From NCBI RefSeq assembly GCF_000305495.1, contig NZ_AJTN02000221.1, forward strand, positions 1 through 64,000: DNA of 64,000 nucleotides, in the 5' to 3' direction. The DNA is from Peribacillus psychrosaccharolyticus ATCC 23296. GTDB taxonomy: Bacteria; Bacillota; Bacilli; Bacillales; DSM-1321. The notes beneath the pieces were generated by a model. It had not been told where the DNA came from. It saw only the letters and a list, made by a program, of their open reading frames with translations, and did not search any database. Shown here in pieces: positions 1 through 8,829 of this stretch (position 1 is its first letter; each line of letters opens with the position of its first letter). The translations under genes were made by a program, and so were the position numbers.

Positions 1-1137
1 AATCATGAATCTGATCAAACGACTGAGTTATTAATTTCTACAATAAGAGATTTCACCTTCAATCATACAATTCAAGATCATCTGCTAGTGATGAATAGCG
101 CTCCGTATCATTCTGTTAGAGAAGCTATTTATATCAAGAATTTTAAAAAAATTACTGATACACCATGGCCCTCCACAGCTATTCAAAAAGGGAATACAGA
201 AGGATTCATTCAGGTTATCCCTATAAGAGGAGAGAAGAGCGATCATGTAATGGTCGAAGAAGCGTGGAATCAAGTACAATTAATGTCCGATGTTGATGTT
301 GATGTATTTGATGCGCTTTGTAGTTTTTTCTTATCCAAGGCTAGGAATAATGAAGAAATTATTGAAATTGATTTGAAGGATTTATTAGCCATAAGAGGGC
401 TAAAATCAAAACTAGGGGGAAAGGGGCGTCGAGGAGGATATGAAGCTAGACAAAGCGAACAAATAATAAAATCGCTTAAAAATATTCAAAGCATTTGGAT
501 ACATATCAATAAGGCTATCGTTTATGAAAAAGGGAAACCCGTACTGACAACTCTTCAAGGGCGTACATTTATCTTCAAAGATGAAAATGGAATAGAATAT
601 GGCATTTCGGAACAAAACTGCAGAAAAAAGATAACGTTCACAATTGATACCGTCTTTGCAAAATATTTAACCGGCTCTGGAAGGCAAGTTGCCCTTCTTT
701 CCATAAAAGCCTTGCAATATAATCCATATCGACAACTCTGGGAGAAAAGACTTGCAAGGTATTTAAGTTGGCGGTGGAGGACTCAAGCTCGAAAAGGAGA
801 GTTTTTACAGCCTAATAAAACCAGGACTCTTTTGGAATCAATCGGTGAAATATTGAATACACGTGTACCTTCTCGAACTAGAGAGCGTTTTGAAAAGGCG
901 TTGGATACCTTACTTGAAGATGAGGTCATAGCATCCTGGCATTATGAAAAGTGGGATGAATCAATTGCAGATTATAAAGGATGGGCTACGGTATGGTTAA
1001 ATTCAAAGATTATTATTGAGCCACCTGATATTATTAAAGACCAATATCGTACGATTGAAAAAAACAAAAAGTTCGAGTGGATGACCAGCGCGAATCTAAA
1101 AGCCATAATGAGAAAAATATCCTTGGTGAACAAATAA
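1..1137 (+). CDS. Replication-initiator-like winged-helix DNA-binding protein (5' end outside window)
   Basis: The reading frame is open from base 1 with no stop before the first ATG at 88, so the gene probably starts upstream of the window; about 378 codons are visible. The protein is basic and has the character of plasmid or integrative-element Rep/TrfA-like proteins: a region rich in Arg/Lys/Gly near KLGGKGRRGG, a central segment KALQYNPYRQLWEKRLARYLSWRW typical of the winged-helix replication-initiator fold, and a mixed C-terminal helix region. I cannot name the exact family. It ends at 1137, 60 bases inside an XRE-type HTH frame that starts at 1077 in the -1 frame. A canonical A AAA AAC heptamer lies at 1059-1065 in its reading frame. 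Fusion to the HTH by frameshifting, or a one-base sequence error joining the two, are both possible. Confidence 0.6.
   Translation, partial: NHESDQTTELLISTIRDFTFNHTIQDHLLVMNSAPYHSVREAIYIKNFKKITDTPWPSTAIQKGNTEGFIQVIPIRGEKSDHVMVEEAWNQVQLMSDVDVDVFDALCSFFLSKARNNEEIIEIDLKDLLAIRGLKSKLGGKGRRGGYEARQSEQIIKSLKNIQSIWIHINKAIVYEKGKPVLTTLQGRTFIFKDENGIEYGISEQNCRKKITFTIDTVFAKYLTGSGRQVALLSIKALQYNPYRQLWEKRLARYLSWRWRTQARKGEFLQPNKTRTLLESIGEILNTRVPSRTRERFEKALDTLLEDEVIASWHYEKWDESIADYKGWATVWLNSKIIIEPPDIIKDQYRTIEKNKKFEWMTSANLKAIMRKISLVNK
1059..1065 (+). other. A_AAA_AAC slippery heptamer in frame before the -1 HTH frame
   Basis: The upstream gene reads GAA AAA AAC across 1057-1065, so the heptamer A AAA AAC sits in the exact register of canonical -1 slippery sites. 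The -1 frame is open from 1059 through the XRE HTH to 1295. I could not identify a convincing downstream pseudoknot by eye. The run of seven A residues at 1058-1064 is also a typical place for a one-base undercall. Confidence 0.4.
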
Positions 1138-1295
1138 GAATCACGAGAAAAACTCAAAAGCTTTCCTTATATCAATTAGCAGAAGAACTAGAAATATCAG
1201 CTCCTTACGTGAGTAATATTGAAAGGGGAATAAAAACACCTTCAATTAAAATTCGTACGAAAATGAAAAAATGGCTAGAAAAGCATGAATCATAA
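1077..1295 (+). CDS. XRE/HTH_3-family DNA-binding domain protein
   Basis: A 72-codon frame beginning at GTG 1077 encodes a helix-turn-helix of the Cro/C1 (XRE) type: the stretch LGEQIRITRKTQKLSLYQLA, then ISAPYVSNIERG, is the classic HTH_3 pattern. It overlaps the end of the preceding Rep-like gene by 61 bases in the -1 frame. No ribosome binding site is obvious before the GTG, so it is more likely translated as a C-terminal extension of the upstream protein, or by termination-reinitiation, than independently. It is followed by an intrinsic terminator at 1305-1336. A role in DNA binding or autoregulation is inferred from the fold only. Confidence 0.6.
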   Translation: MDDQRESKSHNEKNILGEQIRITRKTQKLSLYQLAEELEISAPYVSNIERGIKTPSIKIRTKMKKWLEKHES

Positions 1296-1304
1296 CCTTC
1301 ACTC

Positions 1305-1336
1305 AACCTCTTTACCATATGGAAGAGGTTTTTTTA
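1305..1336 (+). terminator. Rho-independent terminator after the XRE gene
   Basis: An 8-bp perfect stem, AACCTCTT (1305-1312) with AAGAGGTT (1323-1330), is followed by a T run. It closes the rep/XRE transcription unit. Confidence 0.85.
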
Positions 1337-1438
1337 TGATGCTGGAAGGTAAAATTATGCGTGTATCTCGTACCATTGTCGGGGCTATCGTTATGTAAAG
1401 TCGGGGTTATCGAGAACATATATTTTTTTAAGAATTTT

Positions 1439-1452
1439 TGAAAGCGCTTACT
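1439..1452 (+). promoter_or_regulatory. cre-like CcpA site within a hairpin
   Basis: TGAAAGCGCTTACT matches the catabolite-responsive element consensus TGWNANCGNTNWCA except at the last base. It overlaps an inverted repeat AAAGCGC (1441-1447) / GCGCTTT (1458-1464) followed after five bases by a T run, so the element could also work as a terminator hairpin. It lies 158 bases upstream of the acyl-CoA synthetase start at 1610. Apart from this site, the 313-base intergenic region 1296-1609 holds the terminator above and no gene I can support. Confidence 0.45.
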
Positions 1453-1609
1453 TATAGGCGCTTTATGGATTTTTTTAAAAAATTTACAGTCTAATAAGTA
1501 TATAAGTTTAACAGTTAATTTATATCGGACCATAAAAATTCTCATAGTAAGATTACTGCACAGATGTATGTGTCTGTTAGTTATTAATCTAATTGTGAGG
1601 TGAAGATTT

Positions 1610-3790
1610 ATGCTAGAGGAAAAGCAAACAAATCAATCTTACGAAACACTTGAACCATTATTCAATCCTAGATCTGTAGCAATCTTAGGGGCCTCTGGGA
1701 ATAAAAACAAGCTAGGGAATTTACAAGTTAAAGCGCTATTGGATGGCCAGTTTACAGGTGAAATTTATCCTATAAACTCAAATTCAACAGAAATTGAAGG
1801 ATTAACCTGTTACAAATCAATAGTAGATATTCCAAATGAGGTTGATTTAGCTATTTTTTGTATAGGATCTGCACAGGTACAAAAAGGTTTGGAAGAGTGT
1901 GCAAGAAAGAAGGTTAAGGCTGCGGTTATTTTTGCAGCTGGATTCTCTGAAACTGGTGATGAGGGTGTCAAACAAGAAAATGTACTAAGAGAAATTGCAA
2001 GAGAAAATGGGATACGCTTAATTGGACCTAACTGTGTGGGCTTGGTAAATTTGTCAAATGGTTTAATCGGTACATTCTCGCCAGCTATCTTATCCGTTCC
2101 CTTAAACGAACAAAAAGGAGTCGGGTATGTTTCCCAAAGTGGAGCATTTGGTGTATTAACATTCATGGCAGCGGCCCAGAATGGACTAAGTTTTAATTCT
2201 TTCGTTAGTGTTGGAAATGAAATGGAGACAGAATTCGCCGATATTATCGAATATATGATTCACGATCCGAAGATTAAGGTCATCAGTGGGTACTTAGAAG
2301 GCGCAAAAAAACCCGAAATATTGAGAGGCTTAGCGAAGGAAGCATTAGATAAAAAGAAGCCAATCATAGTTATGAAGACTGGTAGAAGTCTAGCTGGCAG
2401 TAAAGCTGCCGCCTCTCATACTGGATCACTAGCTGGATCAGATAAGATTTATGATGCCTTTTTTAAACAAACAGGCATTATCAGAGCGGATGATTATGAA
2501 GACATCATCTCTTTTTCTAAGCTATTTCTATCTAATAAGCTGCCTAATGGTAGGAATACAGTAATTATAACTAGCTCTGGTGGACGTGGGATTAATGAAG
2601 CCGATCGCTGTGAAAGTTATGGATTAAAGATTATTCAGCTAAGCAAGCAGACCATGACAGAAATTAAACGAACTATGCCTAATTTCGCAAGCGTTTCCAA
2701 TCCTATCGATTTAACCGCGGCTGCCTCTGTTTCTAATCCTGAATTATTTATAGCTCCACTTAGAGCCTTAGTTGAAGACCCTGACGTAGATAATATTATT
2801 TTTACTGAATTTCCGCACAACTGGTCCGCAGAACATCCATTATTACTTGAGTTTATTGATATTTGTAGTCGTTCAAATAAGTTCATATTCATTACAACCT
2901 TTCCTTTGGAGGGTATGTCATTACCTCCTGGAACTACGGAGCTTGTCCAAAATGGTATTCCAGTCATACCAGGTCATTTAAATCCAATAAGGGGCTTTGC
3001 TAAATTAGTAGAGTACAGTGAATATTATAGGAAGACCCAGTTAGAAAAAACAGTAGAATCCTCTAGGAAAATACAGAAACAAAGCCTGCAAAACCTCCTT
3101 CAACCAGGTACTACATTAAGTGAATTACAAGCAAGTGAAATATTGGACCGCTATCACATACCAACAACAAAACGATTACTAGCTGTATCAGCAGTCGAGG
3201 CTATTCATCATGCTAATCATATCGGATATCCGGTGGTATTAAAAATTGATTCTTCAGATATCCCCCATAAAACAGAGGCTGGAGCAATTCGTTTGAATAT
3301 AAAAAATGACCAAGAGGTAAGGGAAGCCTTTCTAGAAATAAACCGTAATGTATTAAATTATAAATCAGATGCTAAAGTAAATGGTATTTCTGTTCAGGAA
3401 ATGCTGCCTGTGGGAGTAGAAGTTATTATTGGTGCGAATAATGATCCTGTTTTTGGACCAGTTATTATGTTTGGTTTAGGCGGAATTTTTGTTGAAATAT
3501 ATAAAGATATTTCATTCAGGGTAGCGCCTCTAACGAGAGAAGATGCAAAGAGCATGATTGAAGAAATTAAAGGGATTGAGATTTTAAAAGGATCCCGAGG
3601 AAAAGCCTCTGTAAATATTGAGTCCATCATTGATGTGTTAGTAAATGTTTCAGATCTTGTTACTGATCATAGCGATTCTATCGAAGAGTTAGATATCAAC
3701 CCGCTAATCGTTTATGAGGATGGAATTAAGGCAGCAGATGCAATGCTTGTTGTAGCAAATAAAGTAAAAGAAAAAACAACGATTAGTTAG
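1610..3790 (+). CDS. NDP-forming acyl-CoA synthetase (acetate--CoA ligase family, fused alpha-beta)
   Basis: This 726-residue protein has the full ADP-forming acyl-CoA synthetase architecture. A CoA-binding Rossmann domain comes first (NPRSVAILGASG near residue 20), then two succinyl-CoA-synthetase-like flavodoxin domains with the phosphorylated histidine in SHTGSLAG (His270), and a C-terminal ATP-grasp domain (from about residue 500, with GYPVVLKI, HKTEAGAIRL and a DINPLIVYEDG ending). It would make an acyl-CoA from an acid, CoA and ATP, or run in reverse to conserve energy. It is the first gene of the 1610-10305 operon, with a good ribosome binding site (GTGAGGTGA) before ATG 1610. The substrate cannot be read from sequence; the neighbours suggest a branched or cyclic carboxylic acid. 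Confidence 0.85.
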   Translation: MLEEKQTNQSYETLEPLFNPRSVAILGASGNKNKLGNLQVKALLDGQFTGEIYPINSNSTEIEGLTCYKSIVDIPNEVDLAIFCIGSAQVQKGLEECARKKVKAAVIFAAGFSETGDEGVKQENVLREIARENGIRLIGPNCVGLVNLSNGLIGTFSPAILSVPLNEQKGVGYVSQSGAFGVLTFMAAAQNGLSFNSFVSVGNEMETEFADIIEYMIHDPKIKVISGYLEGAKKPEILRGLAKEALDKKKPIIVMKTGRSLAGSKAAASHTGSLAGSDKIYDAFFKQTGIIRADDYEDIISFSKLFLSNKLPNGRNTVIITSSGGRGINEADRCESYGLKIIQLSKQTMTEIKRTMPNFASVSNPIDLTAAASVSNPELFIAPLRALVEDPDVDNIIFTEFPHNWSAEHPLLLEFIDICSRSNKFIFITTFPLEGMSLPPGTTELVQNGIPVIPGHLNPIRGFAKLVEYSEYYRKTQLEKTVESSRKIQKQSLQNLLQPGTTLSELQASEILDRYHIPTTKRLLAVSAVEAIHHANHIGYPVVLKIDSSDIPHKTEAGAIRLNIKNDQEVREAFLEINRNVLNYKSDAKVNGISVQEMLPVGVEVIIGANNDPVFGPVIMFGLGGIFVEIYKDISFRVAPLTREDAKSMIEEIKGIEILKGSRGKASVNIESIIDVLVNVSDLVTDHSDSIEELDINPLIVYEDGIKAADAMLVVANKVKEKTTIS

Positions 3791-3800
3791 GGGGAGGAAA

Positions 3801-4268
3801 ATGGAATTAACAAAAAAAATAATCGGTTTATCAGGTCCAGAATTTGTCTTTGAAGTAGAAAAGGGACATATACGCAAATTTGCGGAAGCGATTGGTGATT
3901 CTAACCCTTTGTATGTGGATGAAGAATATGCTATAAACACTGTTTATGGTGGGATTATTGCACCGCCAACCTTTCCCATAGTCATTGGACAAGATAGTGG
4001 TGACAGTATTGACCTCGGTCTCAATCAAAGAAGAATGTTGCACGGTGAGCAAGAGTTTATATATAGGCGTCCAATCCGTGCGGGAGATATATTATACTGC
4101 CAGATGAAAGTAACAGATGTCTATGAACGTGAGGGAAGAACAGGACAGATGCAGTTCTTAGTCCTTGATACAGAAATGAAAGATGAAGCAGGTAAGCTGG
4201 TTGTGATAAGCCGAACGAATATAGTCTATCGTCCTTTAAAGAATAGTGAAACGGGAGTAAAGCTTTAA
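3801..4268 (+). CDS. MaoC-like hydratase, FAS1-type N-terminal dehydratase fold
   Basis: A 155-residue single hot-dog-fold protein. The stretch IRKFAEAIGDSNPLYVDEEYA, followed by GIIAPPTFPIVIG, is the hallmark of the MaoC N-terminal/HTD family (the FAS1-like dehydratase domain), which hydrates 2-enoyl-CoA. It begins 10 bases after the synthetase with GGGGGAGG before ATG 3801. Its partner MaoC protein follows directly. Pairs of small MaoC proteins of this kind commonly form heteromeric hydratases that accept bulky acyl-CoA (for example ChsH1/ChsH2 in mycobacteria), so a two-subunit hydratase is inferred. Confidence 0.85.
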   Translation: MELTKKIIGLSGPEFVFEVEKGHIRKFAEAIGDSNPLYVDEEYAINTVYGGIIAPPTFPIVIGQDSGDSIDLGLNQRRMLHGEQEFIYRRPIRAGDILYCQMKVTDVYEREGRTGQMQFLVLDTEMKDEAGKLVVISRTNIVYRPLKNSETGVKL

Positions 4269-4333
4269 AGACTAATAGGTTGCACAGGAAGAACGGAATT
4301 GACTTGAAGAATTTAATAGAGAGGAAGATAAAG

Positions 4334-4750
4334 ATGCTAGTTTATAAAGAATTACAAGCTGGCCAAAGGCTTGAACCGCTAGTTAAAGATCCAGTATCAA
4401 AGGTGCAATTAGTAAAATATGCAGGTGCTTCAGGAGATTTTAACCCTCTTCATACAGATGATGCATTTGCTCAGAAAATAGGAATGCAAGGTGTTATTGC
4501 TCACGGAATGCTTGTAATGGGATTTTTAGGTGAATATGCTATGAAACTAGCCGGTGATTCGGCGATTCTAACTAACTTTAAAATGAGATTTGGAGCTGTA
4601 ACTGTACCAAGAGATTCTATTACTTGCTCAGCGATAGTGAATAAACTATATGAAGACGATGGTCAACGATTTGTCAGTCTGGACCTTTTTGCTGAAAAGG
4701 GGCCAGAGCAAGTGGTAGGTTCAGGCCAAGTAGTCTTACAGTTTCAGTAA
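4334..4750 (+). CDS. MaoC family (R)-hydratase, second subunit
   Basis: A 138-residue hot-dog protein with the R-hydratase signature YAGASGDFNPLHTDDAFAQK (catalytic Asp/His in the D-x(4)-H pattern), then GVIAHGMLVMGFLGEY. I chose ATG 4334 because it is preceded by AGAGAGGAAG; a TTG 54 bases earlier in frame has no comparable site and would add residues not seen in the family. It follows the FAS1-like MaoC gene and precedes the Ltp2-like gene. The pair probably hydrates the enoyl-CoA made by the two acyl-CoA dehydrogenases downstream. Confidence 0.85.
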   Translation: MLVYKELQAGQRLEPLVKDPVSKVQLVKYAGASGDFNPLHTDDAFAQKIGMQGVIAHGMLVMGFLGEYAMKLAGDSAILTNFKMRFGAVTVPRDSITCSAIVNKLYEDDGQRFVSLDLFAEKGPEQVVGSGQVVLQFQ

Positions 4751-4779
4751 TTCAATTCTAAGATAAGGGAGGTTTATTA

Positions 4780-5943
4780 ATGAGTAACATTAAAGATCGC
4801 TATGCCATTGTTGGGGTTGGGGAAAGTGAGCGTTCCAAGAATTCGGGCACCACTCCGCTGCATTTGGCACTGGATGCTGCTCGTGCTGCATTAAATGATG
4901 CGGGACTTCAGGCAAAGGATATTGATGGATTTATGAGTTATTCAGAAAATGATTCTTGTACATCTCATCAGTTAGCAACGTATTTAGGGGTTCGGCCGAA
5001 ATATGTAAAAGATATTATGGGCGGAGGCAGCAGTACAGAAATGCTGATTGCTGATGCCGTGGGATTAATTGAAACAGGACAAGTGAATACCGTGTTAATC
5101 TATCGTTCTATGAATGGGCGTTCTGGTGTCCGTATGGGCGGAGGAGGATGGGATGTGAATCTCCTTCAATCAGTCATTGAGGGAGGGAGTTTTATCATTC
5201 CTTATGGAGCTGCTAGCCCAAGTCAATGGTTCGGACTGTTTGCAACTCGTCATATGCATGAAACCGGGCTTACTCAAGAGCACCTTGGACATGTCTGCTT
5301 AAGCTTTTATGAACATGCTCAAAGAAACCCGAAAGCGTTCTTTTATGGGAAGCCATTAACGATGGAGGAGTATAAAAATACACCGTATTTAAGTTATCCG
5401 TTTAATAAACACGATTTCTGTTTGGAATCTGATGAAGCCAATGCGATTATCGTCACATCAGCAGAGCGGGCGAAAGGATGTAAATCAAGACAAGTTTATA
5501 TTATGGGTTTATCCGCTAGACAGTGTGTATCACATGCTCATTATTGGAATGATTTATCTGAAGTTGCGGCCGATTACGTTGCGCCTGAAGTATATAAAAT
5601 GGCCGGTGTAAAGCCTGAAGACATTCAAGTCGCATCGATTTATGACTGTTACAGTTGGGTTGTTCTTCGACAGCTTGAAGCTTATGGATTTGCTCCACGC
5701 GGTGAAGTAGGGCACTTCGTAGCGGAAGGCAATTTGCGTATGGGCGGTAAATTACCTTCCAATACAGCAGGAGGAATGCTGTCAGAAGGATATACGCATG
5801 GAATGAATAACGTTTTAGAAATTGTTCGACAGGTTCGGCATGAGTATAAAGGAACAGATCGTCAGGTGGAAAATTGTGAAATTGGCATTTGTACAGGCTG
5901 GGCTGGACCTGATATGGCTGGTGCTATGATTCTTAGAAATTAG
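4780..5943 (+). CDS. Thiolase-fold lipid-transfer protein, Ltp2/side-chain-aldolase-like
   Basis: This 387-residue protein belongs to the SCP-x/Ltp thiolase-like family. The position where thiolases carry the nucleophilic Cys reads IMGGGSSTEML, with no Cys, and the C-terminal region reads NTAGGMLSEGYTHGMNNV, like the NT-GG-LSE-Y-HG block of Ltp2-type aldolases with its conserved Tyr. Missing thiolase cysteines together with the adjacent DUF35 protein (11 bases downstream) point to retro-aldol cleavage of a 3-hydroxyacyl-CoA rather than thiolysis. Family facts: Ltp2 needs the DUF35 domain of its partner. Inference: the same complex forms here. The true substrate is unknown. Confidence 0.75.
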   Translation: MSNIKDRYAIVGVGESERSKNSGTTPLHLALDAARAALNDAGLQAKDIDGFMSYSENDSCTSHQLATYLGVRPKYVKDIMGGGSSTEMLIADAVGLIETGQVNTVLIYRSMNGRSGVRMGGGGWDVNLLQSVIEGGSFIIPYGAASPSQWFGLFATRHMHETGLTQEHLGHVCLSFYEHAQRNPKAFFYGKPLTMEEYKNTPYLSYPFNKHDFCLESDEANAIIVTSAERAKGCKSRQVYIMGLSARQCVSHAHYWNDLSEVAADYVAPEVYKMAGVKPEDIQVASIYDCYSWVVLRQLEAYGFAPRGEVGHFVAEGNLRMGGKLPSNTAGGMLSEGYTHGMNNVLEIVRQVRHEYKGTDRQVENCEIGICTGWAGPDMAGAMILRN

Positions 5944-5954
5944 GAGGGAATAAA

Positions 5955-6371
5955 ATGGAAAATCAAAAACCAATTCCACTGAAAAACCAAGATAATAGCC
6001 CGTACTGGGAAGGGGCTGATCGTCATGAACTGATTCTCCAGAAATGTGATAGCTGTAAAGCGTATTCACATCCACCGGGCCCAAGTTGTGCAAAATGTGG
6101 CAGTACAGAGCTCAGCTGGGAAAGGCAAGGCAATGATATACACGGAAAAGTCTATTCGTATATCATTTCTTATCGTCCGTTTTTACCGGGATTTCAAGAT
6201 GATTTACCACTTATCATAGCCATAGTGGAGTTAGAAAAAGTGAAAGAGGTCAAATTAATCGGAAATATTTTAAGTTGTTCTCCAGAAGATATAGCAATAG
6301 GTATGCCTGTTAAGATGATTTGGAAAAAAATGAATGAAGAACGATCTATACCACAGTGGATTAGCGAGTAA
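5955..6371 (+). CDS. DUF35 Zn-ribbon/OB-fold protein, partner of the Ltp2-like enzyme
   Basis: A 138-residue protein with an N-terminal rubredoxin-like zinc ribbon: CDSCKAYSHPPGPSCAKCGS supplies four cysteines (C-x2-C, C-x2-C), followed by an OB fold (GKVYSYIISYRPFLPGFQDD). Such proteins bind acyl-CoA and are obligate partners of thiolase-fold acetyltransferases and aldolases. Placement 11 bases after the Ltp2-like gene supports a complex. In mycobacterial ChsH2 the DUF35 and MaoC domains are fused; here they are separate genes. Confidence 0.85.
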   Translation: MENQKPIPLKNQDNSPYWEGADRHELILQKCDSCKAYSHPPGPSCAKCGSTELSWERQGNDIHGKVYSYIISYRPFLPGFQDDLPLIIAIVELEKVKEVKLIGNILSCSPEDIAIGMPVKMIWKKMNEERSIPQWISE

Positions 6372-6412
6372 AGTGTGGTTTACTTTTTACTAAAAAGGGA
6401 GGAAAGAAAACA

Positions 6413-7609
6413 ATGGATTTTTCATTTACACCGAAAGAAGAAGAATTTCGCCAAGAATTGAGGACATGGCTAGAAGAAAACTTACCTGAGGGTTGGATTG
6501 GGGGAACTAGAGAAGTCTATAAAGATGAATACGAGAAAGCTGCATTCTTAAGAAGCTGGCAAAGAAAATTATATGCTGGCGGATGGGCAGCAATTGCATG
6601 GCCAAAAAAGTATGGTGGACGTGAAGCAACCTTAATGGAAGAAATCGTTTATCAACAAGAAATGGTTAAAGTAAAGGCGCCAGCCCTTGTGAATTATGTA
6701 GGTATTCATATGGTCGGCCCAACACTCATGCAAATAGGAACAGAAGAACAAAAATTAAGGTATATTGAAAAAATTCTCTCAGGAGAAGAAGTATGGTGTC
6801 AAGGATATTCTGAGCCAAATGCAGGGTCTGATTTATCCGCAGTTCAAACAAGTGCTGTAAAAGATGGGGATCGATGGATCATCAATGGTCAGAAAGTTTG
6901 GACTAGTTTCGGGCATGTTGCCGATCGCTGCTTTTTAATAGCTCGTACCAATCATTTCGAAAAGAAACATAAAGGAATTACCGTCTTTCTTTTAGATATG
7001 GATCAACCAGGTGTAGAAACTAAACCCATCATTCAGATGGATGGTCAGCATGATTTTAACGAGGTTTATTTGAATAATGCAGTAGCCTATGACACTGAAA
7101 TTGTGGGTGAAGTGGATGAAGGCTGGAGGGTTATGATGGCTTTACTAATGTTTGAGAGATCGGGTATAGGTGGGCAAGTCTTTACCTTAGAACAGCAATT
7201 TAATGAACTCGTAGCAATGACTAAAGATCTAAAAGAAGATAACGAACCATTACTGGATAACCCTTTAATTCGAAAAACAATGATCGATTTATATACTCGA
7301 TCTCGTGGTTCCTTACTAAATTATTATCGGAATCTAACGAAAACATTGAAAAATGGTCGTCCGGGAGCGGAAGGGTCCATGGATAAATTAATGGTCAGTG
7401 AACTCACAAAAGAATTGCTTTCAAAATCAATATCTATCCAAGGCCATCAAGGGGTTTTATGGAAAGAAGATGCTATCTCGTCCAATTCGTATTGGCAAGA
7501 TAACTTTCTTTATTCCTTCGGTCAGACAATTGGCGGAGGAACAAGTGAAATTCAAAAAAACACCATTGCCGAAAGAATACTAGGCTTACCAAAAGATATG
7601 GGGCGTTAA
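6413..7609 (+). CDS. Acyl-CoA dehydrogenase (FadE-type, subunit 1 of a pair)
   Basis: A 398-residue flavoprotein: N-terminal helical domain (FTPKEEEFRQELRTWLEENLP), FAD-binding beta domain with the signature WCQGYSEPNAGSDLSAVQTSA and WIINGQKVWTSFGH, and a C-terminal domain ending QTIGGGTSEIQKNTIAERILGLP. It oxidises an acyl-CoA to the 2-enoyl-CoA, passing electrons to ETF. It is immediately followed (20 bases) by a second, divergent acyl-CoA dehydrogenase gene. Adjacent unequal FadE pairs often form alpha2-beta2 heterotetramers specialised for ring- or branched-side-chain substrates, which fits the MaoC/Ltp2 context. Confidence 0.88.
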   Translation: MDFSFTPKEEEFRQELRTWLEENLPEGWIGGTREVYKDEYEKAAFLRSWQRKLYAGGWAAIAWPKKYGGREATLMEEIVYQQEMVKVKAPALVNYVGIHMVGPTLMQIGTEEQKLRYIEKILSGEEVWCQGYSEPNAGSDLSAVQTSAVKDGDRWIINGQKVWTSFGHVADRCFLIARTNHFEKKHKGITVFLLDMDQPGVETKPIIQMDGQHDFNEVYLNNAVAYDTEIVGEVDEGWRVMMALLMFERSGIGGQVFTLEQQFNELVAMTKDLKEDNEPLLDNPLIRKTMIDLYTRSRGSLLNYYRNLTKTLKNGRPGAEGSMDKLMVSELTKELLSKSISIQGHQGVLWKEDAISSNSYWQDNFLYSFGQTIGGGTSEIQKNTIAERILGLPKDMGR

Positions 7610-7629
7610 TCTATTAGGGGGGATGAACA

Positions 7630-8796
7630 ATGGATTTTTCTTTAAATCAAGAACAAGAGATGTTTCGTGGGTATGTCCGAAAATATCTAGATAGTGTTGG
7701 ACAAACAAAAACGGCACGCGAATATATAAAGGGTGATAGAGAATCATTACAATCTCTTCAAACAGGATTAGCTGAATTAGGTTGCTGCAGCATTAATATC
7801 TCTGAAAATTACGGTGGGATGGGACTAGGTGCACTAGATTTGGTCCCTGTACTTGAAGAAACAGGACGGGCGCTATTGCCAGGCTTATATTTAGAAACGA
7901 ATGCACTAGCTGTCCCATTACTCGAAAAATTCGGCACGGAAGAACAAAAAGAAAAATACTTACCGAACATTTCTAACGGGACTTCATTCTTTTCCATTGC
8001 TTGGTTAGAACCAGGAGGCAGTTATCATCCTGCAGGTATTACTTTTACAGCAGAAATAGAAAAGGATCAGTTGAATTTAAATGGTGTGAAAACATTAGTA
8101 CCTGATGCAGAGTTGGCAGACCATTTTATCGTTTTAGTACGTACGAGTAATGGCAAAGATAAGGACGGAATTTCGCTCCTAATTATTGATCGATCAGAAG
8201 CTAATCTCACAATGAGAGCCCAAAAAAACATGGATGAAACCCGGCAGTTAGCACAGCTTACATGTACGAATACAGAAATATCAATGACACAAATCTTAGG
8301 ACCGCTTCATCAAGGCTGGGATGCCCTCCAAGAAGGATTATTATCGTTTAATGCGGCCCTTTGCGCAGTAATTGTCGGGGCAATGGAAAAAGTGGTAGAA
8401 ATGGCTACAGAATATGCAAAGATACGTGAACAGTTTGGTCAGCCAATCGGAAGGTTTCAAGCGATTAAGCACAGAATTGTAGATATGAAAATGGATCTTG
8501 AAACAGCACGTTCTTTAGCCTATTATGCAAACTGGGCCTTGGATAGTGATGCGGAAGATTGCATACAAGCAATTTCCTGCGCACGTCTATTTGCTACTGA
8601 AGCCTTTGCTAGAATTTCTGATCATAATATCCAAATTCATGGTGGAATTGGCTTTACTGAAGAAATGGACTGTCACCTTTATGTGAAGCGTGCCCGTTTT
8701 TATGAGAATTATTTAGGTACGACTGAGCAGTATTATAATCAAGCAGCTGCAGCACTTGGATGGCTGGACAATAAAGCTAGTAAAGTTCTTGTTTGA
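7630..8796 (+). CDS. Acyl-CoA dehydrogenase (FadE-type, subunit 2 of a pair)
   Basis: A 388-residue acyl-CoA dehydrogenase: N-terminal MDFSLNQEQEMFRGYVRKYL, a degenerate middle domain (SIAWLEPGGSYHPAGITFTA instead of the usual E-P-x-A-G-S-D loop), and a well-conserved C-terminal domain (YAKIREQFGQPIGRFQAIKHR, HGGIGFTEEMDCHLYVKRA). The altered FAD-loop region, compared with its intact neighbour at 6413, is the usual sign of the non-identical subunit in heteromeric FadE complexes, where the two chains share FAD sites. It starts at ATG 7630 after TTAGGGGGG. Same operon as the MaoC, Ltp2 and aldehyde dehydrogenase genes. Confidence 0.85.
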   Translation: MDFSLNQEQEMFRGYVRKYLDSVGQTKTAREYIKGDRESLQSLQTGLAELGCCSINISENYGGMGLGALDLVPVLEETGRALLPGLYLETNALAVPLLEKFGTEEQKEKYLPNISNGTSFFSIAWLEPGGSYHPAGITFTAEIEKDQLNLNGVKTLVPDAELADHFIVLVRTSNGKDKDGISLLIIDRSEANLTMRAQKNMDETRQLAQLTCTNTEISMTQILGPLHQGWDALQEGLLSFNAALCAVIVGAMEKVVEMATEYAKIREQFGQPIGRFQAIKHRIVDMKMDLETARSLAYYANWALDSDAEDCIQAISCARLFATEAFARISDHNIQIHGGIGFTEEMDCHLYVKRARFYENYLGTTEQYYNQAAAALGWLDNKASKVLV

Positions 8797-8829
8797 AGTA
8801 CTAGTTTGGGTATATGAAAGGAGAGTACA

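Noticed and set aside
1441-1477. Terminator rather than cre site
   Set aside because: Not rejected outright but set second: the T run is offset by five bases and the cre match is 13 of 14.
1810-2166. 118-codon minus-strand frame inside the acyl-CoA synthetase gene
   Set aside because: Mirror of a conserved coding sequence; no supporting start or family match.
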